NCBI RefSeq assembly: GCF_900107645.1
Contig: NZ_FNQN01000007.1
Span: 62,001-126,000 of the forward strand
Reading direction: 5' to 3'
DNA: 64,000 bases
Origin: Desulfuromusa kysingii
GTDB taxonomy: Bacteria; Desulfobacterota; Desulfuromonadia; Desulfuromonadales; Geopsychrobacteraceae
Shown: piece after piece, positions 53,653 to 63,431 of the stretch
How the letters are laid out: the number at the start of each line of letters is the position of its first letter
Position numbering within the stretch: the first letter of the stretch is position 1
The notes under the pieces: generated by a model
Databases searched by the model: none
The model's input: the letters and a program-made list of their open reading frames with translations, nothing else
Told to the model about the DNA's origin: nothing
Position numbers and translations under genes: made by a program

Positions 53653-54861
53653 TTATCTAAGGTTAGAGAGAAAACTTTGACCTGTCTGTAAAGCAATATG
53701 AAAGTTATCAGCCACCGTCGCACCGACATCAGCAAAAGACTGTCGGATACCTAAGTTCTGTGGAACTGAAATAGCAGCGGAATAAAGGAGCAATGGAACA
53801 TACTCACGACTATGGTCGGTCCCTGAAGTTGTGGGATCACAACCATGATCGGCAGTAATGATCAATAAATCATCACTCTTCATTTTACCCAATAGCTCCG
53901 GCAACCAGGAATCAAACTCTTGCAACGCCGTGGCAAAACCGACACTATCTAAACGGTGTCCATACAGCATATCAAAATCTACCAGGTTGGTCATGATCAG
54001 CCCGCGATTTATTTCATCCAGAGCAGTTAGAGTCCTGCTCATCCCCTCGTGGTTGTTGCGGGTCGATAATGAATGTGTTATCCCCTCTCCGGCAAAAAGA
54101 TCTCCAATTTTACCGATTGCGTAGGTGTTCAACCCTTTTCTCTTCAATAGTTCAAGCACTGTCTGACTTTTCGGTTTGCATGGAAAGTCATGGCGCCCTG
54201 AAGTGCGATAGAAATTGGTTGCGTCTGTCCCCCTGAATGGACGTGCAATGACCCGGCAAACATTGTAAGGGTGAAGAATTTTTTCTGCCTGCCGGCAAAT
54301 GGTATAGAGACGTTCTGGCGAGACGACATCTTCGTGGGCAGCAATCTGAAACACTGAATCGGTACTGGTATAAACAATTGGGCGTCCGGTTTGCAAATGC
54401 TCTTCACCCAGAGAGATGAGGATATCTGTGCCACTAGAAGCAATATTACCGAGTGGTTTCAACCCTGTCTCGTCGATAAAAGCATTAATAATTGCTTCGG
54501 GAAAGCCATCAGGAAATACCGCAAACGGACGATCAAGAACGACACCAGTGAGTTCCCAATGGCCGGTAACAGAATCTTTCCCTGCACTCTTTTCAGCCAT
54601 TTTCCCCCAACAACCAGCGGGAGATGACACCTTGGTAACGCCGGCAATTGACGTTACATGCCCCAGCCCCAGCTGTTCTAGATGGGGTAAGTTCAAACCA
54701 CCAGCAACCTGAGCAACATGCTGCAGTGTCGCAGCGTCCTGATCACCATAATCACCAGAATCGGGAGATGCTCCGGCACCAACACCATCCAAGACGATCA
54801 GAATAACCCGTTTAAAGTTGTTATCCTGACGACTATTTTTCACATCAGCTAAAGGCATCAT
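53653..54861 (-). CDS. deoB: Phosphopentomutase
   Basis: Alkaline-phosphatase-fold enzyme interconverting ribose/deoxyribose 1- and 5-phosphates in nucleoside salvage, 402 aa. Metal and phosphate sites are in VILIVLDGVGAGASPDSGDYGD (split across about 19-40), KDSVTGHWEL (about 95, catalytic Thr region) and ITADHGCDPTTSGTDHSREY (about 335). The start overlaps the argJ stop (ATGA). No other nucleoside salvage genes are adjacent. Confidence 0.94.
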   Translation of the reverse strand: MMPLADVKNSRQDNNFKRVILIVLDGVGAGASPDSGDYGDQDAATLQHVAQVAGGLNLPHLEQLGLGHVTSIAGVTKVSSPAGCWGKMAEKSAGKDSVTGHWELTGVVLDRPFAVFPDGFPEAIINAFIDETGLKPLGNIASSGTDILISLGEEHLQTGRPIVYTSTDSVFQIAAHEDVVSPERLYTICRQAEKILHPYNVCRVIARPFRGTDATNFYRTSGRHDFPCKPKSQTVLELLKRKGLNTYAIGKIGDLFAGEGITHSLSTRNNHEGMSRTLTALDEINRGLIMTNLVDFDMLYGHRLDSVGFATALQEFDSWLPELLGKMKSDDLLIITADHGCDPTTSGTDHSREYVPLLLYSAAISVPQNLGIRQSFADVGATVADNFHIALQTGQSFLSNLR

Positions 54862-56048
54862 GACCGATAATCAGAATTTATTTTGACATATTCATAGCTA
54901 AGATCAGAGGTATAATAGCTGGCCTCAGCCTCACCTTGGTGCAGATCAATCGTGACAACAAATTCATCAAGTTGCAACACCTTGGTCGCTTCAGCTTCAC
55001 TCTCTCCGCCGCAAGCCAGACCATTGACCGCAACAGGAACCTGGTTAAAGCTGATATCGATTCGATCAGGATTCACATCAACGCCAGAATAACCCACAGC
55101 AGCGATGATTCTGCCCCAATTCGCGTCCTCACCGAAAAAAGCTGTTTTCACCAGTGATGATGTCGCCACCGAGCGGGCAACCTTCCGAGCTGATTCTACA
55201 TTTGAACCGCCAACAACCTTAATTTTAACTAATTTCGTCGCCCCTTCACCATCACGGACAATCATTTTCGCAAGGTCGAGAAGAACCTCATCAAGATGCT
55301 GACAGAATATCTCTGCCTCAGGCGTATCAGCTTCAATCCGTTTGCCATCAGAAGAGCCGTTGGCGAGTAATAGAACCATGTCGTTAGTAGAGGTATCGCC
55401 ATCGACAGTAATTGAATTGAAGCTTTTTTTAACCGCCTGTTGGAGCGCCGAATTGAGTAAATCTAGGCTCACCTGTGCATCGGTTAAAACAAAACCGAGC
55501 ATCGTTGCCATATTCGGATGAATCATCCCGGCCCCTTTTGCCATCCCCAGGACTTTATAACCTTGCTCTCCATATTCAGTTGCTGATGCAACCTTAGAGA
55601 AAGCATCCGTCGTCATGATCGCTTCTGCAACAACCTGAGCGTGGTCGGCAGACAAGCCAGCAACAAGCTCAGAAATGCCATCCACAAACGGGGACAGAGG
55701 GAGCAACTCACCAATCACTCCGGTAGAAGCAAGTGAGACAAGGTCGGTTGAAATTTGCAACTCTCCCGCCAGCAATTCCATGGTTGCTTCAGCCACGCGA
55801 AGCCCTTCAGCTCCTGTGCAAGCATTCGCGTTCCCACTATTAACGAGGATCGCTTGACATTTCCCTTTGGCGATTCTTGGTTTCGTCAGGATTAACGGCG
55901 CAGCGACCACTTTATTTTGGGTAAACACTCCGGCACAATTAGCAGGAGAATCAGAAACAATGAGACCTAAGTCCAGTTTTCCCGTTTTTTTAATCCCACT
56001 TGCCATTCCGGAGAAACGGAACCCGGCAGGGACATCGATAAGATCCAT
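54858..56048 (-). CDS. argJ: Bifunctional ornithine acetyltransferase/N-acetylglutamate synthase ArgJ
   Basis: 396 aa. Auto-cleaving Ntn-type enzyme: the nucleophile T182 lies in HPNMATMLGF, cleavage being between A181 and T182. GMASGIKKTGKLDLGLI at the start, LVNSGNANACTGAEG near 70 and GEDANWGRIIAAVGYSG near 280 are ArgJ hallmarks. It recycles the acetyl group of arginine synthesis; whether it also makes N-acetylglutamate cannot be read here. GAG lies 6 bases before the ATG. Followed without a gap by deoB. Confidence 0.95.
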   Translation of the reverse strand: MDLIDVPAGFRFSGMASGIKKTGKLDLGLIVSDSPANCAGVFTQNKVVAAPLILTKPRIAKGKCQAILVNSGNANACTGAEGLRVAEATMELLAGELQISTDLVSLASTGVIGELLPLSPFVDGISELVAGLSADHAQVVAEAIMTTDAFSKVASATEYGEQGYKVLGMAKGAGMIHPNMATMLGFVLTDAQVSLDLLNSALQQAVKKSFNSITVDGDTSTNDMVLLLANGSSDGKRIEADTPEAEIFCQHLDEVLLDLAKMIVRDGEGATKLVKIKVVGGSNVESARKVARSVATSSLVKTAFFGEDANWGRIIAAVGYSGVDVNPDRIDISFNQVPVAVNGLACGGESEAEATKVLQLDEFVVTIDLHQGEAEASYYTSDLSYEYVKINSDYRS

Positions 56049-56118
56049 ATCTTGCTCACATTCGTTCAGGGTAAAAGCGTTTAAATATCAACACCAACTA
56101 GAATAGAATGAATAACTA

Positions 56119-57816
56119 TCAACAGTTCAACAATCTATTGTAAGTGTTCTCAGTCGGCAACATCAGCCCAAAACAAGTTCCCTCGTCAGTGACTTCTTCG
56201 AGGAAAATATCTCCCCTCATCCGGTCAACGACAACCTTGACTAAGGCTAGACCAATCCCGACGCCGTGGGGTTTTTCCGTATCAATATCCCCGAGCTGAG
56301 TATAAGAGTCAAAGATTGTCTCATGGGCCTTAATAGGCACAGTCTGGCCATCATTAAAGACTTGCAGATGAACATACTCCAGACCTTCAAGTTCTTCCAC
56401 TGTCGCAGTAATTTTAACTCGTCCACCATCCCGATTAAATTTGACCGCATTATCAATCAGAGAATTAAAAGCCATGCCGAATTTTTCCTGATCACCATAA
56501 ATCTCTGGCAAATCATCCTGTATATTGATTTCTGCGACGAGATTTCGTTCATTCATTTTGGAGTTAAAATACTGGAAAGAATCTGCAATAGACCAAGGAA
56601 CCCCGAACGACTTCCAACGCCACACCTCACGTTCTGATTCGATGGAAAACAACCGCAACATTCCGGTAATTAACCTCTCCAGACGTTTTCCTTCACCGTG
56701 CACCTGCAGCAAATTATCCTTAACTTCCTCCTCCGAAAGTTTGTTGAAAAAAGTCAGAGAGAGGTCGATATAGCCCATAATAGAGGTTAACGGCGTTTTC
56801 AATTCATGAGACAGGTTACAAACCAGACGGGTGCGTGCTCTATTGACCCGAACCAGATCTTCATTCGTCCGCTCAAGCTCCAAGGCTTGCTGGCGTAAAT
56901 TATTAACCAGTTCGAAGTTTTCCATCGCCAGTGACACCTGGTTGGCAATCGCCACCAGAAGGTTCTGATCTTCCAAATCAAAAGGTTCGCCAGATTTTTT
57001 ATTGTTAACGTTGATCACCCCGACAAATTCATCACGAACATAAATTGGAACCGAGAGCAATGATTGATTCTTATAGCGTAAACCACCCTCAAGCCGTTTA
57101 AAACGACCGTCCTGATCGATATTCGGGACGAGAACCGCCTCCCCGGTAGCAAGGACATGGCCGGAGATCCCTTCGCCTGAGGCAACCTTGACAGAGCCGA
57201 CAATCTCTGGAGTCAATCCATGAGCAGCAGCAATATGCAGCATCCCATCATCTTTAAGGAGCATCAGTGAAGCGACGTCAACTCCTGTAGAATGGACAAT
57301 CGAGTCCAGTATCTGGTCAAATAGCTCCTGCAAACCATTCCCGGAGCTGGCGGTTTCCCCAACCTTTTTAAGGAGAATAAGATCGGCCATTCTCCGCTGC
57401 GCTTCAAGTCTGGATTCATTTTGATGAACTGCCTGGAAGTAGGAACTGATGCCGAGTTTCGCCGCCTGCAGTACTTCTTCTTGGGAAAAAGGCTTGACCA
57501 AGTAGTCGAGAGCCCGCTCCCGCAATACTTGACGAGCAACGTCAAAATCCTGTTGCCCGGAGATCATGATAACCTGAATTTCTGGTGTATGTTGCTTGAT
57601 CATCCGCAACACATTGACGCCATGAATATCAGGTAAAGAGACATCACAAAAAACCACAGCAACTTTTTCCTGATCCAGCATCTTAGTGATGCCAGATCCT
57701 GATTCTGATCGGAGCACCGGGTATTCCAGAGGCTCAAGGATATCTTCCAAAAGGTCCAGAATCAGTGGAGCATCATCGATCAATAAAATTGCTGGTGTTA
57801 ATGATTTCTCTGTCAT
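56119..57816 (-). CDS. Response regulator-GAF-histidine kinase hybrid
   Basis: 565 aa, no membrane segment. A receiver domain (1-130) has D15/D16, phospho-acceptor D58 (VFCDVSLPD) and KPF near 108. A GAF domain (about 170-310; SLLSVPIYVRDEFVGVINVNNK) follows. HisKA has the phospho-His in VCNLSHELKTPLTSIMGY (about H338), and the HATPase_c domain has the N-box FNSLIDNAVKFN and glycine box PHGVGIGLALVKVVVDRM. It should respond to another kinase and then phosphorylate downstream partners. It begins 15 bases after secA on the same strand, so may be co-transcribed. Confidence 0.88.
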   Translation of the reverse strand: MTEKSLTPAILLIDDAPLILDLLEDILEPLEYPVLRSESGSGITKMLDQEKVAVVFCDVSLPDIHGVNVLRMIKQHTPEIQVIMISGQQDFDVARQVLRERALDYLVKPFSQEEVLQAAKLGISSYFQAVHQNESRLEAQRRMADLILLKKVGETASSGNGLQELFDQILDSIVHSTGVDVASLMLLKDDGMLHIAAAHGLTPEIVGSVKVASGEGISGHVLATGEAVLVPNIDQDGRFKRLEGGLRYKNQSLLSVPIYVRDEFVGVINVNNKKSGEPFDLEDQNLLVAIANQVSLAMENFELVNNLRQQALELERTNEDLVRVNRARTRLVCNLSHELKTPLTSIMGYIDLSLTFFNKLSEEEVKDNLLQVHGEGKRLERLITGMLRLFSIESEREVWRWKSFGVPWSIADSFQYFNSKMNERNLVAEINIQDDLPEIYGDQEKFGMAFNSLIDNAVKFNRDGGRVKITATVEELEGLEYVHLQVFNDGQTVPIKAHETIFDSYTQLGDIDTEKPHGVGIGLALVKVVVDRMRGDIFLEEVTDEGTCFGLMLPTENTYNRLLNC

Positions 57817-57831
57817 AGAGTTATCTTATTC

Positions 57832-60528
57832 CTATTTTCCACAACATTTCTTATATTTCTTGCCGCTACCACAAGGACAGGGATCATTGCGGCCGATTTT
57901 GTCCTCTTCACGAATTGTCGGTTTCTTTGTCTTCTCTTCTTCATCGACCCGGTTCATCGATATTTTCTGCTGCTGCCGTTGCCGTTGAGCTTCGAGCTTT
58001 TCAACATCTTCCTCACGCGCTAACTGGATACGGAAAATCTTCTGCAGAACCTCCTCGCGCACCCGCCCCATCATCTCCATAAACAAAGCATAAGCTTCCC
58101 GCTTGTACTCTTCCTTGGGATTCTTCTGCCCATAACCTCGCAGACCGATCCCCTCTTTCAAGTAATCGACTGAAAGCAGATGATCTTTCCACTGAGAATC
58201 AATGGTCTGCAGCAATAATATCCGCATCAATTGCCCCATGACCGGGGTGGTGAACTCATCTTCTTTCTCTTGCAGACGGCGTTCTGCCTGATTTATCAGC
58301 AACTCTTCCAGTTCCTCACGTCTGGTTCGCGCCAGATCGACACTGCTTAAATCTGGGGTAAAATTGAACTGATTGAAAAAATCACTGCTCAGTCGAGTCA
58401 AATCCCAGTCCGCTGCGGCCCCTTTATCAGGGCAAAATGTCACAACCATATCGGCAACGGTATCGGCAACAATCCCCTTGAACGTATCCTGTAGCTGTTC
58501 TCCACCAAGAACCTCACGCCGCTGCGTATAAATAACATCCCGCTGCCGGTTCATGACGTCGTCATATTCAATAAGGTGCTTACGAATATCGAAGTTATGC
58601 CCCTCAACTTTTTTCTGCGCGTTCTCTATCGCCCGGCTGATAATCCCATGCTCAATCGGTTCTCCTTCGGGGATTTTCAGCTTATCCATAACAAATGCAA
58701 CCCGCTGGGAACCAAAAATGCGCAGCAGATCATCTTCGAGGCTGAGATAAAAGTGGCTTTTCCCCGGGTCGCCCTGGCGGCCTGAACGGCCACGCAACTG
58801 ATTATCAATCCGCCGGGATTCATGGCGTTCCGTCCCCAGGATATAAAGGCCACCGGCATCGAGGACATCTTGCCGATCGGCCTGGCAGCGTTCCACGAAT
58901 TGCGGCAGAAGTTCATTGAAGCGCGCTTCCGGATCTTCAGCACCCGCAGCTTCCGCTCGCGCCATCATTTCCGGGTTACCACCAAGAACGATATCAGTCC
59001 CACGACCGGCCATATTGGTGGCGATTGTCACCGCCCCTTTACTCCCGGCCTGGGCAACGATATAAGCCTCACGTTCATGTTGCTTAGCGTTCAAAACATT
59101 GTGTGGAATGCCACGTTTTTTAAGCAGGGCGGAAAGAACTTCAGATTTGTCGATCGTTATTGTCCCAACCAGGACCGGCTGATCATTTTTGTGGCATGCG
59201 ACGATATCTTCAACCACGGCAAGAAACTTTTCTTTTTCGGTCTTATAGATCACATCAGCTTTGTCGATCCGCTGCATCGGCCTATTGGTTGGAATGACAA
59301 CCACATCAAGGCCATAAATTTCGTTAAATTCAACAGCTTCAGTTTCAGCAGTACCGGTCATCCCTGCCAGTTTTTCATACATCCGGAAATAGTTCTGGAA
59401 AGTGATCGTCGCCAACGTTTGGTTCTCACTGGCAATCTTCACCCCCTCTTTGGCTTCAACAGCCTGATGTAAACCATCACTCCAGCGCCGTCCGGGCATC
59501 AAACGTCCGGTAAACTCATCAACGATCTGCACCTCGCCATCCTGAACCACATAATCTACGTCGCGCTTAAACAGAGCATGGGCTTTCAACGCCTGATTCA
59601 CATGATGCAGAATCTCAATATTTTGCGGCTCATATAAATTATCGATATGCAGGAGCTTTTCCACCTTGGAGACCCCTGCCTCAGTCAAAGCTGCTGACTT
59701 CGCTTTTTCATCGACAGTGAATTCACCCGTGTGCCGCTTAGTCGACTGACCGATTTTCCCATCCCGCTCTTCAATAACCTCACCTTTTTGCAAGTGGGGA
59801 ATAATCTGGTCGACCTTCTCGTAGAGATCGCTGGAAGATTCGCTTGGTCCTGAAATAATTAACGGGGTTCTCGCTTCATCAATCAGAATGGAATCGACCT
59901 CATCGACGATGGCATAATGGAGATCTCTTTGGACATATTCATCCAGATCAAACTTCATATTGTCGCGTAAATAATCGAAGCCAAATTCATTATTTGTTCC
60001 ATAGGTAATATCTGCGGCATAAGCAGCTTTACGCTGCACATCATTTAAGCCGTGGACAATGCAATCAACTGTCAGACCAAGAAATCGATAAAGTTTCCCC
60101 ATCCATTCGGCATCACGCTTGGCGAGGTAATCATTGACGGTAACAACATGCACCCCTTTACCGGTCAAAGCATTGAGATATATCGGCAAGGTTGCCATCA
60201 GCGTTTTCCCCTCACCGGTTTTCATTTCCGCGATCTTGCCGCCGTTAAGCACCATCCCGCCAATCAACTGAACGTTGAAGGGGCGTAACCCAAGAACTCG
60301 CTTGCTGGCCTCACGAACGACAGCAAAAGCCTCGGGCAGTAACTGATCGAGAACCTCTCCAGCCGCCAACCGTTTGCGAAATTCTTCGGTTTTCGCTTTT
60401 AATTGTTCATCAGTTAAAACCTCAAATTCCGCCTCATGAGAATTAATCTGCTCGACCAGTGGCTGCATTTTTTTAAGATCACGGTCATTTTTACTGCCAA
60501 CTACTTTCTTAATAAATTTACCAATCAT
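57832..60528 (-). CDS. secA: Protein translocase ATPase SecA
   Basis: Motor of the Sec pathway, 898 aa. Walker A is [10 protein letters not shown] (101-110), the DEAD-like box is [19 protein letters not shown] (about 207-225), and the second helicase domain has [14 protein letters not shown]. The extreme C-terminus carries the SecB/zinc motif C-x-C-x8-CC ([15 protein letters not shown]). The ATG at 60528 aligns with the family start [24 protein letters not shown] lies 11 bases before it. An in-frame ATG six codons earlier is less likely. Followed by the hybrid kinase gene. Confidence 0.96.
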   Translation of the reverse strand: MIGKFIKKVVGSKNDRDLKKMQPLVEQINSHEAEFEVLTDEQLKAKTEEFRKRLAAGEVLDQLLPEAFAVVREASKRVLGLRPFNVQLIGGMVLNGGKIAEMKTGEGKTLMATLPIYLNALTGKGVHVVTVNDYLAKRDAEWMGKLYRFLGLTVDCIVHGLNDVQRKAAYAADITYGTNNEFGFDYLRDNMKFDLDEYVQRDLHYAIVDEVDSILIDEARTPLIISGPSESSSDLYEKVDQIIPHLQKGEVIEERDGKIGQSTKRHTGEFTVDEKAKSAALTEAGVSKVEKLLHIDNLYEPQNIEILHHVNQALKAHALFKRDVDYVVQDGEVQIVDEFTGRLMPGRRWSDGLHQAVEAKEGVKIASENQTLATITFQNYFRMYEKLAGMTGTAETEAVEFNEIYGLDVVVIPTNRPMQRIDKADVIYKTEKEKFLAVVEDIVACHKNDQPVLVGTITIDKSEVLSALLKKRGIPHNVLNAKQHEREAYIVAQAGSKGAVTIATNMAGRGTDIVLGGNPEMMARAEAAGAEDPEARFNELLPQFVERCQADRQDVLDAGGLYILGTERHESRRIDNQLRGRSGRQGDPGKSHFYLSLEDDLLRIFGSQRVAFVMDKLKIPEGEPIEHGIISRAIENAQKKVEGHNFDIRKHLIEYDDVMNRQRDVIYTQRREVLGGEQLQDTFKGIVADTVADMVVTFCPDKGAAADWDLTRLSSDFFNQFNFTPDLSSVDLARTRREELEELLINQAERRLQEKEDEFTTPVMGQLMRILLLQTIDSQWKDHLLSVDYLKEGIGLRGYGQKNPKEEYKREAYALFMEMMGRVREEVLQKIFRIQLAREEDVEKLEAQRQRQQQKISMNRVDEEEKTKKPTIREEDKIGRNDPCPCGSGKKYKKCCGK

Positions 60529-60746
60529 TACAAAAAATACTCCCAAAATCCCTGCGGCCTAAAATACCGACAAGGCTGATTATTTAAAGTCAACTTATAA
60601 ATGTCTGGCTACAAACCCACTGACTCATTAGCTACGCGGGCACGAATCGACGGCATAGTAGCACAGGAAAAGAAGCACCCACAAGTATTTAAGAAAGGGC
60701 AAAACGTTGGAATTATCAGAAGTTGTAGGACTATAGAGAGGAAGAA

Positions 60747-61613
60747 TTAAAGGGTTTTACGTGGATCAATAGGAACTCCGTTCAAACGTAGCTCATAATG
60801 GAGATGCGAACCCGTCGAGCGGCCGGTGTTACCAACCTGAGAAATCATATCACCCCGCTTGACACGCTGCCCAGCCTTCACCAAGACTTTCGAATTATGA
60901 GCAAAAATAGTACGGTAACCATAACCATGGTCAATAACAACCATCTTGCCGTAATCACGAGAATAACGGACTCGCGAGACAATTCCATCGGCTGTCGCCA
61001 CTACCGGCGTCCCGGTATTGGCTGCAATATCCAGCCCCTCATGCATAACCTGCCTGCCCGAAAAAGGTGACTTACGCATCCCAAAATAGGATGTTAACCA
61101 ACCCTTGGTGGGCCAACCCTTAGGAGTGGCACGACTGAGCGAAACCTGATCATTTAACAGATTGCGGACACCCTCCTGACTTTGACGTCGGAGCTCGATT
61201 GCAACCTGCAGTTTGTTGATCTGACGTTGAATGGCATCAACGTCTTCCATAGGATCAAATTCTTGAATCCCACCGATAGCAACAGGAACATCTTCAGGCA
61301 ATGCTTCTAACGCTGCCAGCTGTCTGACGCGCGCTTCAGATTCTGCAAGGTCATTCATTTGTTGCTGCACGTTATTTAAATCTGCGGTGAGGGATAATAA
61401 GGTTTGCTGCTGTTCGATGTTGGACAGTCGAAGTTGCTGCAATTCAGCATAATCCATATTGAAATTGAAATATTGGTAAGCAAAAAAGACAGAAAACCCC
61501 ACAGACAAACAACAACCACAGATTGCTGCTTTGACCATCCCACTGTGGAGACGCAAACTGCTGACCTTGCGGTTTTCTTCGGGAATGATTATAAGCGAGA
61601 AACGTCTTGCCAA
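60747..61613 (-). CDS. M23 family metallopeptidase (membrane-anchored)
   Basis: 288 aa starting at TTG (61611-61613) with GGAG 9 bases upstream. One membrane helix (about 28-47) is followed by a coiled coil (about 50-160) and a C-terminal M23/LytM peptidase domain (about 185-285). Zinc ligands are seen in HEGLDIAANTGTPV (H-x3-D) and GSHLHYEL (HLH). Such proteins cut peptidoglycan cross-links or activate amidases. It is transcribed before secA; no terminator is seen between. Confidence 0.9.
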   Translation of the reverse strand: MARRFSLIIIPEENRKVSSLRLHSGMVKAAICGCCLSVGFSVFFAYQYFNFNMDYAELQQLRLSNIEQQQTLLSLTADLNNVQQQMNDLAESEARVRQLAALEALPEDVPVAIGGIQEFDPMEDVDAIQRQINKLQVAIELRRQSQEGVRNLLNDQVSLSRATPKGWPTKGWLTSYFGMRKSPFSGRQVMHEGLDIAANTGTPVVATADGIVSRVRYSRDYGKMVVIDHGYGYRTIFAHNSKVLVKAGQRVKRGDMISQVGNTGRSTGSHLHYELRLNGVPIDPRKTL

Positions 61614-61746
61614 AACAACTGACTCCCAATAAATAGTGACAACGCTTTTAAAATTACCTTACACTAATAACACAACCCTAAGGTTTCCCCCAACCTTTTT
61701 ATTACGCCACGTCGTTTAGCCGCGGCTGAATCGTTGCTATCGCCAC

Positions 61747-63423
61747 TCAGTCGGCCACCAACGCCAGAGAACTCTCAATCAACTCACGGGCATGAACCAA
61801 TGTTTGTGCGCTCACCTGAGAACCGCTGAGCATCCGCGCCATTTCAGCAACTCGGGCTTCCGGAGTCAACAGCATCAAACCTGTAGTTGTCCGACCATGT
61901 TTCTCCTCTTTGGCAACCTGATAGTGTTGATTTGCAAACGCAGCGACTTGCGGTAAATGGGTCACACAAAGCACTTGCAGATCCTTGCCTAAACGGCTGA
62001 TTTTTTCACCCACTGCGGTTGCCGCTTCACCACCGATTCCGGCATCGACCTCATCAAAGATCAAAGTCCTGATCCCATCACCTTCAGGAATACTCCGTTT
62101 AAGGGCCAGCATAATCCGTGACAGTTCTCCGCCGGAAGCAATCTTGGCGAGTGGTTGAGCCTCCTCGCCGGGGTTTGCTGCCAAATAGAATTCTCCCCGC
62201 TCTAACCCGTCGAGAGACGGCTCCTCCAAAGGGAAAAACCGGATCTCAAAGTTAGCTCGTGCCATCGCCAGATCTGCAAGCTCTTGCTCTACTTTTTCAG
62301 TCAGCTTAAGCCCTGCTTTTTGTCGTTGCAAACTGAGGCGCTGACCAGCATCAAGGGTCACCTTGTTCTGGTCCGCCAATTGTCGCTGCAATTGCTCTCG
62401 CCGCCCTTCGATATCAGTTAAATCAGCCATCTCTGCAGTGATCTGGTCCAGATATTCAAATAATGCAGAAATCGTCGGCGCATACTTCATCTTCAAGCCA
62501 GACAATAATGCGAGCCGGTCCTCAACCTGTTGTTGCCGTTGTGGTTCAAAGTCCAATTTTTCGGCATATTCTCGTAATTCTGAAGCAATATCTTCCAGGC
62601 TATAGAGATTGGTCTGCAATGATTTCGCCAAAGCACCCAAGTGGGGATCAATGGTCTCAAGATTCTCAAGTTGTCCGGCAACAACGGCGATTCGCTCACA
62701 CACCGCATCTTGTCCAGCATAAAGGTATTCATAACCGCTTGAGGTCGCAGCCGTTAACTTCCCGGCGTGAAGCAACAGGGTCCGCTCCTGTTCCAATGCT
62801 TCATCCTCATCGGGTTGAAGATTGGCCCCCTGAAGCTCCTGTTGTTGAAATCGGAGCATATCCAGCCGCTGCTGTCGCTCCCGTTCAGCAAGATCCAAAC
62901 GGTCCAGGTCATTTTTAAGCTGCTGGTATGTGGCAAAAGCAGAGCGGTAATCTTGCAGTGGTCCCTGTAAACCGGCAAAATTGTCCAATAACTGCAGATG
63001 GGTTTCGTTGCGTTGTAAGTTTTGATGTTCATGCTGACCATAAATGTTGACCAGACTGCTGACAAATTCACGCAATTGTGCCAAAGAAACCGGAGACCCA
63101 TTCATAAAGATCCGGTTTTTCCCGGAACGTGAAATAATCCTCCGAACCAACAGCTCATGACCATCTTCCAGGCCAGCGGCAACAAGTTTCGTTTCCAAAT
63201 GGGGTGCGCCACTGAGATCAAATATTGCTTCGACGGATGCTTCTTTTTCTCCGGTACGAATTATCTCGCCGCGTGCCCGCCCGCCCAGCAAAAGATTAAC
63301 AGCATCAACAATGATCGATTTGCCCGCACCTGTTTCCCCCGTTAACACATTGAAACCAGCGCTAAATGTGGCGTGCATGTTTTCAATAATAGCAAAGTTT
63401 TTTATGATCAGGTCGGTCAACAT
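61747..63423 (-). CDS. recN: DNA repair protein RecN
   Basis: SMC-like ATPase for double-strand break repair, 558 aa. Walker A GETGAGKS (29-36) is in VLTGETGAGKSIIVDAVNLLLG, the ABC signature is LASGGELSRIMLALKRSI and Walker B is TLIFDEVDAGIGGEAA. A central coiled coil of about 300 residues lies between. It starts 8 bases after nadK, as in many related genomes where nadK-recN form an operon. Confidence 0.96.
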   Translation of the reverse strand: MLTDLIIKNFAIIENMHATFSAGFNVLTGETGAGKSIIVDAVNLLLGGRARGEIIRTGEKEASVEAIFDLSGAPHLETKLVAAGLEDGHELLVRRIISRSGKNRIFMNGSPVSLAQLREFVSSLVNIYGQHEHQNLQRNETHLQLLDNFAGLQGPLQDYRSAFATYQQLKNDLDRLDLAERERQQRLDMLRFQQQELQGANLQPDEDEALEQERTLLLHAGKLTAATSSGYEYLYAGQDAVCERIAVVAGQLENLETIDPHLGALAKSLQTNLYSLEDIASELREYAEKLDFEPQRQQQVEDRLALLSGLKMKYAPTISALFEYLDQITAEMADLTDIEGRREQLQRQLADQNKVTLDAGQRLSLQRQKAGLKLTEKVEQELADLAMARANFEIRFFPLEEPSLDGLERGEFYLAANPGEEAQPLAKIASGGELSRIMLALKRSIPEGDGIRTLIFDEVDAGIGGEAATAVGEKISRLGKDLQVLCVTHLPQVAAFANQHYQVAKEEKHGRTTTGLMLLTPEARVAEMARMLSGSQVSAQTLVHARELIESSLALVAD

Positions 63424-63431
63424 AGCTACAA

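Noticed and set aside
61718-61727. AGCCGCGGCT palindrome after recN as a terminator.
   Set aside because: No loop and no U run on either side.
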